Positions 1-5,149 of a stretch of 5,365 nt of DNA are shown here, piece by piece. A model generated the notes under the pieces. The model ran no database searches, was not told the DNA's origin, and saw only the letters and a list, made by a program, of their open reading frames with translations. The position numbers and the translations under genes were made by a program. The number at the start of each line of letters is the position of its first letter. Position 1 is the stretch's first letter. The DNA is from CADEDH01 sp047971245 (GTDB lineage: Bacteria > Actinomycetota > Acidimicrobiia > Acidimicrobiales > SZUA-35): the NCBI GenBank assembly GCA_047971245.1, contig JBKDZN010000288.1, forward strand, positions 1 through 5,365, given 5' to 3'.

Positions 1-441
1 CGGCTCGGTGTCCTCGGCGCTGATGGTGAGCTCGTAGGCCATCACCGGGTACTTGGCGAGCCGTACGATCCGGTCGAGGTTGCCGCCGTTGCTGGCCACG
101 ACCGCGGCGATGGCGGCGAACTCGGTGGGGGCCACGGTGTGGTCGAGGATGGTGGCCACCAGGGCGGGGCGCCGAGGGGTGGGGATGGCCGGCACGTCCT
201 CGAAGTCGACACCGACCTCGTGCTCGTAGCCCAGGAGTAGCAGGTCGGCCCGGAGGTCGACCCCGTCGGGCAGGGCGACGACGAGCCCGAGCACGAGCTG
301 GCCCCGGATCGAGATCTGCTCGACGTCGTCGATCCGGCACCGGTGGGTGGCCAGCAGGTCCATGAGAGCGGCGGTGATGCCGGGACGGTCAGGGCCGGAG
401 ACCCGGATCAGGATGGTCCGCTCGGGCCGAGTTTCGTTCAC
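1..441 (-). CDS. serB: Phosphoserine phosphatase SerB, N-terminal tandem ACT domains (partial)
   Basis: SerB catalyses the last step of serine synthesis, hydrolysing O-phosphoserine to serine in the cytoplasm. The 147 visible codons hold only the regulatory part; the HAD phosphatase domain with its DxDxT motif lies beyond the left edge. The first ACT domain covers about residues 8-78 and contains TILIRVSGPDRPGITAAL, followed by VEQISIRGQLVLGLVV. The second starts near residue 94 with ALVATILDHTVAPTEFAAIA and continues through NGGNLDRI to KYPVMAYEL. This tandem-ACT arrangement and spacing match my recollection of mycobacterial SerB2, where the ACT domains bind serine and mediate allostery. The start is GTG at 441. 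Reading upstream in this frame there is no ATG, GTG or TTG before an in-frame TAG at 522-520, so GTG is the only sensible start. No Shine-Dalgarno sequence is visible; a TAGGTT hexamer 8 nt upstream suggests a leaderless mRNA. The gene is divergent from cysS. A stand-alone ACT regulator is the alternative, less likely given the SerB2-like pattern. Confidence 0.87.
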   Translation of the reverse strand, partial: MNETRPERTILIRVSGPDRPGITAALMDLLATHRCRIDDVEQISIRGQLVLGLVVALPDGVDLRADLLLLGYEHEVGVDFEDVPAIPTPRRPALVATILDHTVAPTEFAAIAAVVASNGGNLDRIVRLAKYPVMAYELTISAEDTEP

Positions 442-449
442 GTTGCCCC

Positions 450-455
450 AACCTA
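450..455 (-). promoter_or_regulatory. Candidate -10 element (TAGGTT) of serB
   Basis: On the minus strand TAGGTT fits the actinobacterial -10 pattern TANNNT and lies 8 nt before the GTG at 441. A transcript starting at the usual distance would begin at or next to the start codon, which explains the absence of a ribosome binding site. No clear -35 element is visible in the GC-rich sequence upstream. A hexamer this loose occurs by chance, so the call rests on position and on the matching arrangement at cysS. Confidence 0.4.
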
Positions 456-520
456 CCGGGCGGACGGGGCGGGACGCCCGGCGGGCGGGAATCCGCTCCG
501 GGGCCGGGCCCCGCCGTCGC

Positions 521-526
521 TAGCCT
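521..526 (+). promoter_or_regulatory. Candidate -10 element (TAGCCT) of cysS
   Basis: TAGCCT fits TANNNT and ends 7 nt before the cysS ATG at 534, so transcription would start on or beside the start codon. The only Shine-Dalgarno-like bases, GAGG at 527-530, are just 3 nt from the ATG, too close for normal use. This supports a leaderless reading. No -35 element is recognisable. Confidence 0.42.
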
Positions 527-533
527 GAGGCCC

Positions 534-1940
534 ATGATCCGCTTGTACGACACGGCACGTCGGGAGGTGGTCCCGCTGGCCCAGCGGGACCCGGGACGGG
601 TGTCGGTGTATCTGTGCGGACCGACCGTGTATTCGGCCCCCCACATCGGCCACGGTCGCCAGCTCCTCGTGTACGACGCTCTCTGTCGCTACCTGCGGTG
701 GCAGGGCCTCGACGTCACGTTCGTGTCGAACATCACCGACATCGATGACAACATCATCAACCGGGGACTGGCGGAGGATCGGGACCCGGCCGAGATCGCC
801 GTCCGCTGCGAGGAGGTGTGGTGGAGCGCGGCCGACGCCCTCGGCGTGGCCCGGCCCGACCATGTCCCCCACGCCACCGACTATGTCGAGGCGATGGTGG
901 AGCTCGTGGCCGCCCTCATCGACGAAGGGGCGGCCTACGTCACCCCCGACGGCGTGTATCTGGCGGTGGAGACCGTGGCCGATTACGGCCTGCTGGCCCA
1001 CCAGAGCCTCGCCGATCTGCAGGAGGGCGCGGGGGAGCGTGATCTGGTCGGCACCGACAAGCGGCATCCGGCCGACTTCGTCCTGTGGAAGCTGGCCAAG
1101 GCGGGGGAGCCGTCCTGGCCGTCACCGTGGGGGCCGGGCCGTCCGGGGTGGCACACCGAGTGCGTGGTCATGAGCCTCGGCCTGCTGGGGGAGGGGTTCG
1201 ACCTGCACGCCGGTGGCCTCGACCTCCGGTTCCCTCACCATGAGAACGAGCGGGCTCAGGCGGTGGCGCACGGCAAGACGTTCGCCCAGCACTGGATGCA
1301 CCATGGGTTCGTCGAGCTCGAGGGCGAGAAGATGTCGAAGTCGCTCGGCAATGTGCGCAACCTGCTCGATCTGATCGAGGCCTACGATCCGCGGGCCTAC
1401 CGGTTGCTGGTGCTGCGGTCGCATTACCGGTCGCCCATGGAGGTCACCGACGATTCGATGGTCGATGCGTCGGCCGCCGTGGAGCGGCTCGACGCGTTCG
1501 CCCGTCGCACCGGTGAACTGGTGACCGATGCCCGCGACGGTGCGGATGGCCGGGGTGACGACGGTTCCGGCAAGCCCGACGGTGCCGTGCTCGACGCGTT
1601 CCGTCTCGCCCTCGATGACGACTTCGACACCCCGGCCGGGGTCGACCTGCTGTTCCGCCAGGTGCGGGAGGCCAACACGGCGCTCGACGAGGGCGACCGA
1701 CCCCGGGCCCGCATGGCCGCCCTCACCGCGTGGGAGCTGGCCGGCGTCCTCGGCCTCGAGCTCGCCGCCGGCGCCGACGACGTGCCGGCCGGGATCGGCG
1801 CCCTGGTGGCCGAACGTCAGGACGCCCGGTCGGCCAAGGATTTCGCTCGGGCCGATGAGCTGCGGGACGAGTTGGCGGCCGCAGGTTGGACGGTGGAGGA
1901 CTCGGCCGACGGCCCGGTGGTCCGCCCCCGGCGGGGATAG
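534..1940 (+). CDS. cysS: Cysteinyl-tRNA synthetase
   Basis: This class I aminoacyl-tRNA synthetase charges tRNA(Cys) with cysteine using ATP in the cytosol. The 468-aa length is close to the E. coli enzyme (461). The catalytic Rossmann fold carries YLCGPTVY with zinc ligand Cys28, then the HIGH signature at 37-40 (PHIGHGR). VSNITDIDDNII follows. The other zinc ligands are Cys210 in GWHTEC, and His235 and Glu239 in FPHHENE. EPSWPSPWGPGRPGWH is the conserved stretch just before Cys210. The KMSKS loop is exact at 266-270 in GEKMSKSLGN. A DALR-type helical domain follows (about 352-420), then the C-terminal tRNA-contacting segment with RQDARSAKDFARADELRDEL. A Gly/Asp-rich linker at about 335-350 (ARDGADGRGDDGSGKPDG region) looks like a lineage-specific loop. 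The HIGH sequence and the presence of the helical and C-terminal domains argue against the paralogue MshC of mycothiol synthesis, which is shorter. The gene is divergent from serB and convergent with ybaK. Confidence 0.97.
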   Translation: MIRLYDTARREVVPLAQRDPGRVSVYLCGPTVYSAPHIGHGRQLLVYDALCRYLRWQGLDVTFVSNITDIDDNIINRGLAEDRDPAEIAVRCEEVWWSAADALGVARPDHVPHATDYVEAMVELVAALIDEGAAYVTPDGVYLAVETVADYGLLAHQSLADLQEGAGERDLVGTDKRHPADFVLWKLAKAGEPSWPSPWGPGRPGWHTECVVMSLGLLGEGFDLHAGGLDLRFPHHENERAQAVAHGKTFAQHWMHHGFVELEGEKMSKSLGNVRNLLDLIEAYDPRAYRLLVLRSHYRSPMEVTDDSMVDASAAVERLDAFARRTGELVTDARDGADGRGDDGSGKPDGAVLDAFRLALDDDFDTPAGVDLLFRQVREANTALDEGDRPRARMAALTAWELAGVLGLELAAGADDVPAGIGALVAERQDARSAKDFARADELRDELAAAGWTVEDSADGPVVRPRRG

Positions 1941-1965
1941 TCCCGACGGGGGTCCGACGCGCCCC

Positions 1966-1980
1966 GGCCGTCTCACGGCT
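1966..1980. terminator. Weak hairpin between convergent cysS and ybaK
   Basis: The 38-nt gap between the two stop codons contains GCCGT-CTC-ACGGC (1967-1979), a perfect 5-bp stem with a 3-nt loop, extended by a G-T pair at 1966/1980. It touches the ybaK stop codon. There is no T tract on either strand. A shared bidirectional terminator is expected at such a convergent junction, but the stem is short and GC-rich sequence makes such hairpins common. Confidence 0.3.
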
Positions 1981-2458
1981 ACCGGTCGGCGGGTTTGGCG
2001 ATCGAGCGGTGTTGGCCGCCGGTGGCGGCCAACAGGTCGGCGGGGGTGAGGGCCACTTCGAGGCCGCGCCGGCCTGCGCTCACATGGATGGTGGCCAGAT
2101 CGGCGGCGGCGTCGTCGACGAAGGTGGGTAGGCGACGTTTCTGCCCGATGGGGCTGATCCCGCCCACCACATAGCCGGTGACCCGTTCGGCCAGGGCCGG
2201 GTCGGCCATGACCGCCTTCTTGCCGCCGGCCGCCCGGGCCAGGGCGCGCAGGTCGAGGGTTGTGGAGACCGGGACCACGGCCACCACGGGTTGGTCGTCT
2301 GCGACCACGGCGACGAGGGTCTTGTAGACCGACGCCGGGTCGAGGCCGAGCAGGGTTGCGGCCTCCAACCCGTAGCTGTCCGCCGCCGGATCGTGATCGT
2401 AGGCGAGGATCTGGTGGACGATGCCGGCCTTCTGGAGGGCCTTCACCGCCGGGGTCAC
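1979..2458 (-). CDS. ybaK: Cys-tRNA(Pro)/Cys-tRNA(Cys) deacylase YbaK
   Basis: YbaK is a free-standing trans-editing enzyme that hydrolyses cysteine wrongly attached to tRNA(Pro) by prolyl-tRNA synthetase. The 159-aa product is full length for the family. With the GTG start, Tyr20 and Lys46 (in SVYKTL) fall at the positions of the key residues described for the Haemophilus homologue. Further family marks are GGKKAVMAD, GGISPIGQKRRLP (99-111) and the C-terminal SAGRRGLEVALTPADL. The GTG at 2458 is chosen because VTPAVKALQKAGI is the usual N-terminus and because it overlaps the upstream gene's TGA as GTGA, a typical translational-coupling junction. A longer reading from 2500 would add 14 residues that belong to the end of the upstream gene in another frame. 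It is co-transcribed with the gene at 2455-3177. Its stop is 38 nt from the end of cysS on the other strand, so two genes touching cysteine/tRNA accuracy are adjacent but not in one operon. Confidence 0.94.
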   Translation of the reverse strand: MTPAVKALQKAGIVHQILAYDHDPAADSYGLEAATLLGLDPASVYKTLVAVVADDQPVVAVVPVSTTLDLRALARAAGGKKAVMADPALAERVTGYVVGGISPIGQKRRLPTFVDDAAADLATIHVSAGRRGLEVALTPADLLAATGGQHRSIAKPADR

Positions 2459-3177
2459 GGCCTGCTGAGTCGTACCCGATCGAAGCCGACGTAGGCCCAC
2501 GGACCGCCCGGGCTGGCCTCGAAGCGGTAGATGCCCTGCAGATCACCGAGGAGGACCGCGATGGCGGCCAACGGCCAGCCGTCGTCGAAGGCGACGGTGG
2601 TCTTGGCCGTCTGGAGCTCGCTGATGCCGTGCTTGTCGGCGAACGTCTTCACCGCCCCGGCGGCAACGGTGCTGCCCGGCGGGGCCGACGGGTGGTCCCA
2701 GCCCCAGAGGAACGACTCGTCGGCGGGGTTCCAGGTGCCGAGCAGTTGCATGGGGGCCTCGGCCGTCATGTCGGGCAGGGTCCAGCGGATCCAGCCCTCG
2801 TTGAGGTCACCTTCGAAGTCGGTGGCCCGGCTCATCCCCCACGATTGCTCGTGGCCGGTCTGGAGCGCGCCGACATGGTTCATGGCCATCTCGGCTAGTG
2901 CGTCGTAGTCGGTGGGCAGGACCGGTCGGCCGTGGTCGGTGCCGTCGCCCCACCCATCGGCCGACTCCTGGCTCCAGTCGTGGTGCCCGTTGGTGGGCGT
3001 GCTGGTGCCGTTGGCGGCCGTGGCTCCGTTGCCGGCCGACTCGGGTGGGGCCATGGTGCCACCACCGTCCGGGTGGGCGGTGTGGCCGGGGGGTGGCGGA
3101 GATCCAGCGGCGTCGCCGACGGTCGACCCGTTGTCGGGGCCACCCAGCGAATCCTTGATCTTGCTGAGCCAGGACAT
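2455..3177 (-). CDS. Two-part protein with DUF6882-like C-terminal domain
   Basis: The 240-aa product begins MSWLSKIKDSLGG, a short amphipathic helix. Residues 13-88 are a low-complexity linker rich in Gly, Pro, Ala, Thr, Asn and His, predicted disordered. From about 90 to 240 there is a folded domain. It opens with a helix (YDALAEMAMNHVGALQ), then WIRWTLPDM, MQLLGTWNPADESFLWGWDH at 143-162, a helix VAAGAVKTFADKHGI, WPLAAIAVLLGDLQGIYR at 201-218 and a closing strand WAYVGFDRVRL. The pattern of a tryptophan-rich xLGTWxxxxxxFLWGW core followed by a helix and GIYR resembles what I recall of the uncharacterised DUF6882 family; this is recognition by pattern, not a search. No signal peptide or membrane segment is visible, so it is probably cytoplasmic. 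The start at 3177 is preferred because upstream sequence in this frame is antisense to the acyl-CoA dehydrogenase. No ribosome binding site is visible before the ATG. The TGA overlaps the ybaK GTG by 4 nt, so the two are coupled. Its function is unknown. Confidence 0.78.
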   Translation of the reverse strand: MSWLSKIKDSLGGPDNGSTVGDAAGSPPPPGHTAHPDGGGTMAPPESAGNGATAANGTSTPTNGHHDWSQESADGWGDGTDHGRPVLPTDYDALAEMAMNHVGALQTGHEQSWGMSRATDFEGDLNEGWIRWTLPDMTAEAPMQLLGTWNPADESFLWGWDHPSAPPGSTVAAGAVKTFADKHGISELQTAKTTVAFDDGWPLAAIAVLLGDLQGIYRFEASPGGPWAYVGFDRVRLSRP

Positions 3178-3288
3178 AGGTAATAGTCCAGCACATGAAA
3201 CGGCGCGCCGACAGGTCGTCGTTGCCGGCCGTAGCCCGATTGGGGGAGTTTCGGTCGCCTGATGCTCCGCACGGCGACGGATTCCGGC

Positions 3289-3310
3289 TAAGTTACTTGT
3301 TGGTAACCAA
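3289..3310. promoter_or_regulatory. Candidate promoter with overlapping operator palindrome
   Basis: In the divergent gap, an AT-rich island carries TAAGTT (3289-3294), a TANNNT -10 candidate for the plus-strand acyl-CoA dehydrogenase. It overlaps two nested inverted repeats: GTTAC-ttgttg-GTAAC (3292-3307) and TTGGT-A-ACCAA (3300-3310). A repressor bound there would cover the likely transcription start. TetR-type regulators often control acyl-CoA dehydrogenase genes, but none is encoded in this window. No -35 match is visible. The call rests on position and symmetry only. Confidence 0.35.
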
Positions 3311-3360
3311 TTCGTCGGCTTGTGGTCGGGCGGGGGTGCAAGGCTCGATTCGGGGTCCCA

Positions 3361-3378
3361 CCGGCCGACATCGGCCGG
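3361..3378. promoter_or_regulatory. Perfect 18-bp inverted repeat in acyl-CoA dehydrogenase leader
   Basis: CCGGCCGA-CA-TCGGCCGG is a perfect 8-bp inverted repeat with a 2-nt spacer, lying 39 nt before the ATG at 3418. As RNA it would fold as a 7-bp all-GC stem with a 4-nt ACAU loop. It could be an operator for a dimeric regulator or a leader hairpin. It does not mask the ribosome binding site at 3406-3410. Symmetric CGGCCG cores are frequent in such GC-rich DNA, which tempers the call. Confidence 0.35.
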
Positions 3379-3405
3379 AGATCGTTCGACCAGACCGACA
3401 CGACC

Positions 3406-3410
3406 GAGGA
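3406..3410 (+). promoter_or_regulatory. Ribosome binding site deciding the acyl-CoA dehydrogenase start
   Basis: GAGGA lies 7 nt before the ATG at 3418, ideal Shine-Dalgarno spacing. It selects this start over the in-frame upstream start at 3322, whose extra 32 residues do not resemble the family and span the 18-bp palindrome. Confidence 0.75.
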
Positions 3411-3417
3411 ACAGCCG

Positions 3418-4632
3418 ATGACCGAGTTCTCCCTCCAGTTGAGCGACGACCAGCTGCAGGTGCAGCAGTGGGTGCACGACTTCGCCCGTGACGTGATCCG
3501 TCCCGCCGGGGCCGAATGGGACGAACGGGAGGAAACCCCATGGCCGATCCTGGAGGAGGCGGCCAAGATCGGTTTGTACGGGTGGGAGTTCATGGCCGAG
3601 ATCATGATGAACGATCCCACCGGGCTCTCCTCCCCGCTCGCGTTGGAGGAACTGTTCTGGGGTGACGCCGGGATCGGGATGGCCATCATGGGCAGCGGCC
3701 TGGCCGTGGCCGGCATCGCCTCGGCCGGGAACCGTGATCAGGTCACCGAGTGGGTTCCCCAGTGCTACGGCACCCCCGAGGCCATCGCTCTCGGAGCGTT
3801 CGCGGCTTCCGAACCCGACGCCGGGTCCGATGTGGGCGGTTACCGCACCCGGGCCGTCTACGACGAGGCCTCCGACGAGTGGGTGCTCAACGGGACCAAG
3901 GCGTGGATCACCAATGGCGGTATCGCCGACATCCATGTGGTGGTGGCCGTGGTGGATCCGGCCCTCGGCTCCAAGGGCCACGCCAGTTTCGTGGTCCCCC
4001 CGGGCACCCCGGGGCTGAGCCAGGGTCAGAAGTACTCCAAGCACGGGATCCGAGCCTCCCACACCGCCGAGGTGGTGCTCGACGACTGCCGGATTCCCGG
4101 ACGCTGCCTGCTCGGCGGGAAGGAGAAGCTCGACGAGCGCCTGGCCCGGGTGCGGGAAGGCAAACCGAGCAACACCCAGGCCGCGATGCAGACCTTCGAA
4201 GCCACCCGACCGGCGGTGGCCGCCCAGGCCGTCGGGATCGCCCGGGCCGCCTACGAATACTCGCTCGACTACGCCAAGGAGCGTCACGCGTTCGGTCGGC
4301 CCATCATCGCCAACCAGTCGATCGCCTTCATGCTGGCCGAGATGGCCACCCGGGTGGATGCCGCCCGCCTGCTCACCCACCGGGCGGCCTGGCTGGGAAA
4401 GCGCAAGGCGTTCAAGAACGCCGAAGGCTCCATGGCCAAACTCGAAGCGGGCCGTACCGCAGTGTGGGTCACCGAACGGGCCATGCAGATCCTGGGCGGT
4501 TACGGCTACGTCAAGGAGTACCCGGTCGAACGGTGGCACCGTGACGCCAAGATCTACGACATCTTCGAAGGCACCGAGCAGATCCAGCAGCTCGTCATCT
4601 CCCGGGCGATCTCGGGGATGCGAATCGAATAG
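3418..4632 (+). CDS. Acyl-CoA dehydrogenase (FadE-type flavoprotein)
   Basis: This FAD enzyme oxidises an acyl-CoA thioester to the trans-2-enoyl-CoA, passing electrons to electron-transfer flavoprotein. The 404-aa product has the whole family fold: an N-terminal helical domain (about 1-120), a beta domain with the first signature AASEPDAGSDVGG (Glu132, Ser137, Asp138) and WVLNGTKAWITNGG, and a C-terminal helical domain with RHAFGRPI (Arg289) and the second signature QILGGYGYVKEYPVERWHRD (357-376). The catalytic base is Glu384 in YDIFEGTEQIQ, the same place as in medium-chain acyl-CoA dehydrogenase. The segment between LLGG (231-234) and TRP (263-265) has about 28 residues (KEKLDERLARVREG and on), roughly ten more than the usual Gly-rich loop. 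The start at 3418 follows a good ribosome binding site. Substrate cannot be read from the sequence; short- or branched-chain acyl-CoA, in fatty or amino acid breakdown, is plausible. The gene stands alone, divergent from the DUF6882-like gene, and is followed by a strong hairpin. Confidence 0.94.
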   Translation: MTEFSLQLSDDQLQVQQWVHDFARDVIRPAGAEWDEREETPWPILEEAAKIGLYGWEFMAEIMMNDPTGLSSPLALEELFWGDAGIGMAIMGSGLAVAGIASAGNRDQVTEWVPQCYGTPEAIALGAFAASEPDAGSDVGGYRTRAVYDEASDEWVLNGTKAWITNGGIADIHVVVAVVDPALGSKGHASFVVPPGTPGLSQGQKYSKHGIRASHTAEVVLDDCRIPGRCLLGGKEKLDERLARVREGKPSNTQAAMQTFEATRPAVAAQAVGIARAAYEYSLDYAKERHAFGRPIIANQSIAFMLAEMATRVDAARLLTHRAAWLGKRKAFKNAEGSMAKLEAGRTAVWVTERAMQILGGYGYVKEYPVERWHRDAKIYDIFEGTEQIQQLVISRAISGMRIE

Positions 4633-4653
4633 CGCTGAACTGGATCTTTGCTG

Positions 4654-4680
4654 CCTCTGTGACCGATTCGGTGATAGAGG
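4654..4680 (+). terminator. Strong hairpin, probable terminator of the acyl-CoA dehydrogenase
   Basis: Starting 22 nt after the stop codon, the 27-nt segment pairs end to end: CCTCTGT (4654-4660) with ATAGAGG (4674-4680), one G-G mismatch, then ACCG with CGGT closing an ATT loop. That is 11 pairs including one G-U. It is not followed by a T run, which is common for actinobacterial terminators. Its position right after a monocistronic gene supports the call; the alternative is part of a recombination site of the adjacent integrase. Confidence 0.62.
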
Positions 4681-4705
4681 ACAGCAAGCGTCACCAGCGG
4701 TCAAC

Positions 4706-4725
4706 TGGGCCGAGAAATCGGTCCA
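4706..4725 (+). other. Hairpin with GAAA tetraloop between terminator and integrase
   Basis: TGGGCCGA (4706-4713) pairs with TCGGTCCA (4718-4725) around a GAAA loop, 8 pairs with one G-U. GNRA tetraloops give unusually stable RNA hairpins, so it may act as a second terminator or a leader structure of the integrase mRNA. It could also be part of an attachment region. No T tract follows. Its 3' arm shares 2 nt with the tandem repeat at 4724-4747. Confidence 0.35.
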
Positions 4726-4747
4726 TCCCTACGCTCATCCCTACTCT
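4724..4747 (+). repeat. Tandem 12-bp repeat upstream of integrase
   Basis: CATCCCTACGCT is followed immediately by CATCCCTACTCT, 11 of 12 bases identical. The second copy forms an inverted repeat with GGGATG at 4751-4756 (6-bp arms, 9-nt spacing). Short direct repeats just upstream of a tyrosine integrase gene are typical of arm-type integrase sites or of sites bound by the element's regulator. The repeat is seen directly; the role is inference. Confidence 0.55.
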
Positions 4748-4765
4748 TGTGGGATGCAACGCGAC

Positions 4766-4770
4766 GAGGG
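4766..4770 (+). promoter_or_regulatory. Ribosome binding site of the integrase
   Basis: GAGGG lies 9 nt before the GTG at 4780, where the predicted product starts VASIRERR, a common integrase N-terminus. It fixes the original start even though the frame breaks about 12 codons later. Confidence 0.55.
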
Positions 4771-4779
4771 TTCACCCCT

Positions 4780-5149
4780 GTGGCGAGCATCCGGGAACGG
4801 CGAAGCGGGTGCGGGAGGTGCGCGGCTACACCGGCCGCGACTGCACCGGGAAGCCGACCCAGGTGTCGCGCACGGTCTATGGCACCAAGCGCGACGCCCA
4901 GCGGGCGGCGGCCGAGCTGACGGTGAAGCCGGCCCGCAACGCCGGCGGACGGAAGGTCGCGCAGCTCCTTGACGAGTGGCTCGAGATCAAGACGCCGAGC
5001 TGGGCGCCGCTGACCGTTTTCGGGACCAGACCTCGCGGGCGGCGCAGGTGAAGAAGGATCCGATCGCGTCGATGTCGGTGGCGTCGCTCGGCGTGTCCGA
5101 CATCGACCGCTGGGTGGCTCGACTGCGGCGGTCCGGGGCGCCGGCGCAG
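4780..5149 (+). pseudogene. Tyrosine-type integrase, N-terminal fragment with two frameshifts
   Basis: Three reading frames, taken in order, give one integrase-like protein. From the GTG at 4780 comes VASIRERRSG. After a shift near 4812 comes EVRGYTGRDCTGKPTQVSRT, then YGTKRDAQRAAAELTV and GRKVAQLLDEWLEIKTPSWAPLTV. After a second shift near 5022 comes FRDQTSRAAQVKKDPIASM, then LGVSDIDRWVARLRRSG. This is the arm-binding AP2-like segment followed by the start of the core-binding SAM-like domain of actinobacterial phage-type integrases. Both shifts equal a single missing base: one between TGC and GGGAG (4811-4816; an added T would give SGCWEVRGY), one in the T run of GTTTTC (5019-5024). Homology stops at about 5146, before the catalytic domain with the R-H-R-Y residues, so the fragment cannot be active. 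It has its own ribosome binding site and lies downstream of the tandem repeat. Either it is a genuinely decayed integrative element, or the errors come from low-quality contig-end sequence. Confidence 0.78.

Noticed and set aside
453..1067. 204-codon minus-strand open frame over the cysS 5' part
   Set aside because: It mirrors the catalytic domain of cysS in antisense and has no independent start signal or recognisable motif.
1122..2546. 474-codon minus-strand open frame over cysS and ybaK
   Set aside because: It is antisense to cysS and out of frame with ybaK; the translation is Arg/Pro/Gly-rich with no family motif. Long antisense frames are expected in high-GC DNA.
3750..4544. 264-codon plus-strand open frame inside the acyl-CoA dehydrogenase
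   Set aside because: It is the other frame of a gene with both family signatures and the catalytic Glu; its Arg/Gly/His-rich product resembles nothing.
2455..4704. 749-codon minus-strand open frame spanning the acyl-CoA dehydrogenase
   Set aside because: Its first 509 codons are antisense to the well-supported acyl-CoA dehydrogenase and its upstream gap, giving His/Gly-rich text typical of GC-rich shadow frames. Only the last 240 codons (from ATG at 3177) are a real gene.
4659..4779. Longer N-terminus for the integrase starting at a GTG inside the terminator hairpin
   Set aside because: That frame only becomes integrase-like after about 4821; the upstream peptide has no integrase character, and the ribosome binding site points to GTG 4780 in a different frame.
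4755..4790. Possible tRNA 3' end (GGGTTCACCCC) next to the integrase
   Set aside because: The T-loop pattern needs TTCRA and here reads TTCAC, and no acceptor or anticodon arm can be built around it.
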